From NCBI GenBank assembly GCA_013214885.1, contig JABSRS010000099.1, positions 1 to 9,915 on the forward strand: a DNA stretch of 9,915 bases, in the 5' to 3' direction. The notes beneath the pieces are model-generated. The model worked only from the letters and a program-made list of their open reading frames with translations, was not told where the DNA came from and ran no database searches. Within the stretch, counting starts at the first letter, position 1. Each line of letters starts with the position of its first letter. Positions 7,988 through 9,915 of this stretch are shown here, one piece after another. The translations under genes were made by a program, and so were the position numbers. The DNA is from Gammaproteobacteria bacterium (lineage in GTDB: Bacteria; Pseudomonadota; Gammaproteobacteria; Enterobacterales; Psychrobiaceae).

Positions 7988-8254
7988 ATGTTGCCACTTC
8001 TGGGTGGGGGGAAAAGTAGCATATTCGTCAATCCCAAATTAGTTAAAGTGCAGCATCCAGAGCAACACTCAGCCGTATCAGTCGCGTTATTATATTTTAC
8101 CGAAAATAACTTAACGTATGACAGAGCAACCTTACAACAAAATAAACTGTATGAGATTGCCACGTCAGAAGAAATTTATCTGGCAGAAAAGCTCGCCCCA
8201 AATATTATTGAGCTAATACGTCAGTCAGGTCAGGCATATACAGCTATCAAATAA
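7988..8254 (+). CDS. Small hypothetical protein of 88 residues, function unknown
   Basis: An 88-codon ORF just after the efflux terminator. I do not recognise it. The first residues (LPLLGGGKSS) are glycine-rich and could be non-native or untranslated; from about residue 12 the sequence has an ordinary soluble-protein mix of charged and hydrophobic residues, with a possible helix near 66-78 (LAEKLAPNIIELI). There is no signal peptide or membrane segment. A TAA abuts the ATG in frame, so no longer version is possible, and no ribosome site precedes the ATG. With no promoter seen after the terminator, it may be a remnant of a longer gene, a late-starting small gene, or chance. The composition from residue 12 on argues mildly for a true or former coding region. 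Confidence 0.35.
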   Translation: MLPLLGGGKSSIFVNPKLVKVQHPEQHSAVSVALLYFTENNLTYDRATLQQNKLYEIATSEEIYLAEKLAPNIIELIRQSGQAYTAIK

Positions 8255-8579
8255 AACTATCGGTGAGTGTCCACCTTTGGCTATTTTAAGTGTTAGCGTT
8301 TAAATGTATTAACCGTTTAATCGGAGTTAGAGTCAAAACAGCCACTGTCAATTGAGTGGTAAGTATCCAATCAGCTCGAGATGCACACTCTAGCTAATAC
8401 CGATTAAAAATTGATTAAGTATGTCATCTCGCGGTTGTATCTATTTTTGTTAATGCAGTTTAAACCTATCAATAGTCTCCTTTGAGGTTTTTTTATGCAT
8501 TAGGTTGTAACGTGGTTCATAGGGCGTTATTGTAAGTAGTTGTTTTTTGTGTTCATTTTGTGTGTGCTAGGTTGTTAAT

Positions 8580-8687
8580 GTTGCAAATGTTAACGGTGTT
8601 AATAATGTTACTGATGTTGCTAATGTTGCAATTGTTATCAATGTTACCAACGTTACGGATGTTGCAGGTGTTATCAGTGTTGCTATA
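8580..8687. repeat. Array of twelve degenerate 9-bp tandem repeats, consensus GTTRCHRAT
   Basis: Twelve consecutive 9-base units lie in perfect register from 8580 to 8687: all begin with GTT, and ten of twelve end in T. The middle positions vary (for example GTTGCAAAT, GTTACTGAT, GTTGCTAAT, GTTATCAAT, GTTACGGAT). A shortened unit GTTAAT (8574) precedes it and GTTGTTGTT (8688-8696) follows. Because the period is a multiple of three the array is open in several frames: a + frame of Val-x-x units (8571-8798, no usable start before TTG 8700), a + frame from ATG 8578 to TAG 8688 giving a 36-residue Met/Leu-rich peptide, and a - frame from ATG 8722 to TAG 8567 giving 51 residues with Thr at nearly every third position. 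None has a ribosome site, so it is listed as a repeat. Confidence 0.85.
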
Positions 8688-8771
8688 GTTGTTGTTGGGT
8701 TGTTAATTCTTGGCTCGACCATTTGGAGTTATATTTTTAAAGTTGTAACGATATCAACGCCAGATAGCTCC

Positions 8772-8799
8772 TTGGTGAACATATTTGGCTGGCTATAAT
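8772..8799 (+). promoter_or_regulatory. Candidate distal promoter with perfect -10
   Basis: A consensus TATAAT at 8794-8799 is preceded after 16 bases by TTGGTG (8772-8777), a weak -35 (3 of 6). Transcription would start near 8806 and give a leader of about 240 bases before the opine dehydrogenase gene, running through the hairpins at 8820-8862. By-eye call; no second support. Confidence 0.3.
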
Positions 8800-8819
8800 G
8801 TTGCTCGTACCTTTGAATG

Positions 8820-8862
8820 CTGGCGCACACATTGTGTCGCTAGGGCTTCCATGCTGGCATGG
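8820..8862. repeat. Two adjacent hairpins with a shared ATGCTGGC direct repeat
   Basis: Hairpin one is CTGGCG, a bulged C, ACAC (8820-8830), loop ATT, GTGTCGCTAG (8834-8843): ten pairs including one G-T wobble. Hairpin two is CCATG (8849-8853), loop CTGG, CATGG (8858-8862), and is also a near-perfect DNA palindrome. ATGCTGGC occurs at 8817-8824 and again at 8851-8858, so the two elements may be related by duplication. No T tract follows, so they are not obvious terminators. A leader structure or a protein-binding site is possible. Confidence 0.5.
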
Positions 8863-8982
8863 TCAGTCATCAGCTGCCAAGTCATTTAACGGTGGATTAA
8901 ACTGACCTTGTTATATGATCAAACATCCAAGATTAAACCTCAAAAGGATCCAGATAGCCCTCGAATTGATTTTTGATGCCTA

Positions 8983-9011
8983 TTGAACTTGATAAATTTG
9001 GTGTATATATT
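8983..9011 (+). promoter_or_regulatory. Candidate proximal promoter of the opine dehydrogenase gene
   Basis: TTGAAC at 8983-8988 (4 of 6 to the -35) and TATATT at 9006-9011 (5 of 6 to the -10) are separated by the optimal 17 bases. Transcription would begin near 9018, giving a leader of about 29 bases that contains the AAAGGA ribosome site (9036-9041) before ATG 9047. Spacing and position make this the best promoter candidate in the region. Confidence 0.55.
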
Positions 9012-9046
9012 ACCCGAACACTTTTGATGTCATGCAAAGGAAAATA

Positions 9047-9915
9047 ATGAATATAACGATCTTGGGAGCCGGTGCCGGTGGTTCGGTTACTGCCTTCGAT
9101 TATGCCAGTCATGGCCACTGTGTCAGGATTTTCGATTTTCCAGAGTTTCCCGGCAATATTGAGGCGATAGCCAGCCAAGGAGGCGTTTATGCCGAAGGCG
9201 ATATTTCGGGATTTGGCCCTGTAGCCTATGCTGGTCATGACATTGATATAGCATTGAAAGATGCCGAGCTTATTTATGTCATAGGGCCAGCATTCAGCAC
9301 ATTACCATTCGGTGAAGCCTGTGCGGGCAAACTAAAGCCTGGGCAAACCGTTATTATTAGCCCAGGATCCTGTGGCGGAGCGCTGGTATTCAAGCGGGCT
9401 GCTGGACTGGAACTTGAGGATGATTCGGTACGGATTGCGGAGACTCACACGCTACAGTATGCCGTTCGGCTGCTCGAAGCGGGTCGGGTGCACGTATTTC
9501 TCAAGTTGAAAGCTGGCAATCTACTGGCCGCTCTGCCTGGCCGACATACCGCTGACATATTGCAAATGATCAGCGACGTCTATCCAGGAATGGAGCCAGC
9601 ACACAGCGTTCTTCAGACCAGTCTGCAAAATGCCAACCCCGTCATTCACCCTGCCGTATCATTGACTAACGCGGCACGCATTGAAGGGGCAGGAGATTTC
9701 CTGTTCTACGAGGAAGGTGTGACCGATTCTGTGGGACGGCTCATTGAGGCTGTCGATCGGGAACGGATTGCCATCGGCGAGCGTCTCGGTATTACAGTTC
9801 TCTCTGATCCAGAAATCGGCAAACGTCAGGGTTATATGCAAGAAAATAATTACGGTTCAGCTTATCGAAAAGCGCCTGGCTTCCTGGGTATTCCTGCTCA
9901 ACCACAACTTGATCA
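9047..9915 (+). CDS. Opine dehydrogenase (NAD/NADP octopine/nopaline dehydrogenase family), 3' end outside window
   Basis: The first 289 codons of a cytoplasmic oxidoreductase, open to the window edge; family members are about 360-400 residues, so roughly the last fifth is missing. The Rossmann fold begins at residue 3 with the GxGxxG motif G7-x-G9-x-x-G12; Asp30 after the second strand suggests NAD(H) rather than NADP(H). GPAFSTLPFGE (about 85), VIISPGSCGGALVFKR (about 102-117) and AETHTLQYAVRL follow as in the family. NPVIHP contains H201, aligning with the catalytic His described for octopine and N-(carboxyalkyl)amino acid dehydrogenases (about His202-212). The reaction would be reductive condensation of an amino acid amino group with a 2-oxo acid, or its reverse; substrates are unknown. 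Start ATG 9047 has AAAGGA at 9036-9041 and follows a good promoter. It looks more GC-rich than the efflux genes. Confidence 0.88.
   Translation, partial: MNITILGAGAGGSVTAFDYASHGHCVRIFDFPEFPGNIEAIASQGGVYAEGDISGFGPVAYAGHDIDIALKDAELIYVIGPAFSTLPFGEACAGKLKPGQTVIISPGSCGGALVFKRAAGLELEDDSVRIAETHTLQYAVRLLEAGRVHVFLKLKAGNLLAALPGRHTADILQMISDVYPGMEPAHSVLQTSLQNANPVIHPAVSLTNAARIEGAGDFLFYEEGVTDSVGRLIEAVDRERIAIGERLGITVLSDPEIGKRQGYMQENNYGSAYRKAPGFLGIPAQPQLD

Larger units (their letters stand above)
8255..9046. other. Gene-poor stretch of about 790 bp with repeats and candidate regulatory elements
   Basis: No convincing gene is seen on either strand. From left to right it holds GGTG/CACC around 8262-8275; a 9-bp inverted repeat TTTAATCGG (8316-8324) / CCGATTAAA (8400-8408); a short hairpin CCACT/AGTGG (8342-8359); a 7-bp inverted repeat CGAGATG (8377-8383) / CATCTCG (8425-8431); an AAACCT/AGGTTT pair followed by a run of T (8462-8494); the 9-bp tandem array (8580-8687); a hairpin cluster (8820-8862); and promoters for the last gene. 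The + strand is strongly T/G-rich from about 8530 to 8705. This could be degraded accessory DNA between two functional units. Confidence 0.6.

Noticed and set aside
8261..8280. GGTG...CACC sequence as an insertion-sequence end
   Set aside because: No matching second end, target duplication or transposase was seen in the window.
8462..8494. AAACCT/AGGTTT stem followed by seven T as a terminator
   Set aside because: The stem is only six A/T-rich pairs with a 17-base loop, and no transcript is known to enter it; too weak to call.
8580..8687. CRISPR array
   Set aside because: The units are 9 bases with no spacers between them and no cas genes nearby; this is a simple tandem repeat.
8933..9238. 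101-codon minus-strand ORF at the start of the opine dehydrogenase gene
   Set aside because: It runs antisense over the GxGxxG motif and the promoter of a well-supported gene; the + strand frame is open to the window end and matches a known family.
9659..9841. 60-codon minus-strand ORF
   Set aside because: Antisense shadow of the opine dehydrogenase coding region.

Overview
The window looks like chromosomal DNA of a gammaproteobacterium, most likely Shewanella or a close relative. This rests on recalled gene associations (a DUF3019 protein beside a MipA/OmpV porin and a two-component system, a TetR-adaptor-RND operon, moderate GC), not on a database search. All supported genes are on the + strand.

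Region 1 (1-2799) is a compact cluster. It holds the C-terminal part of a MipA/OmpV outer-membrane protein (its start lies outside the window), a small secreted DUF3019 protein with four cysteines whose start overlaps the porin end, an OmpR-type response regulator and a membrane sensor kinase. The regulator and kinase resemble the RstA/RstB pair. The tight spacing suggests one transcript in which a two-component system is made together with two envelope proteins that may be its targets or accessory factors.

Region 2 (2800-7972) is a multidrug-efflux type operon: a TetR/AcrR regulator, a periplasmic adaptor (HlyD/AcrA type) and an inner-membrane RND pump (AcrB type). The genes are 20 bp apart and then overlap by 1 bp. 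A strong 8-5-8 inverted repeat lies between a plausible promoter and the TetR start, which suggests autorepression of the whole operon. No outer-membrane channel gene is present, so the pump probably uses a TolC encoded elsewhere. A perfect 11-bp hairpin just after the RND stop ends the unit.

Region 3 (7973-9046) is poor in genes. It has one unrecognised 88-codon ORF with no visible ribosome site, then about 790 bp without a convincing gene. That stretch holds several inverted repeats, a T/G-rich array of twelve in-register 9-bp repeats (8580-8687), a hairpin cluster (8820-8862) and two candidate promoters facing the last gene.

Region 4 (9047-9915, runs off the window) is the first 289 codons of an NAD(P)-binding opine dehydrogenase of the octopine/nopaline dehydrogenase family, with its dinucleotide-binding motif and probable catalytic histidine intact. 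It looks more GC-rich than the efflux operon and sits beyond the repeat-rich stretch, so it may belong to a separately acquired segment.

No clearly new multi-gene system is visible. The items most worth a second look are the 9-bp repeat array, the opine dehydrogenase with its upstream structure, and the DUF3019 link to the two-component system.
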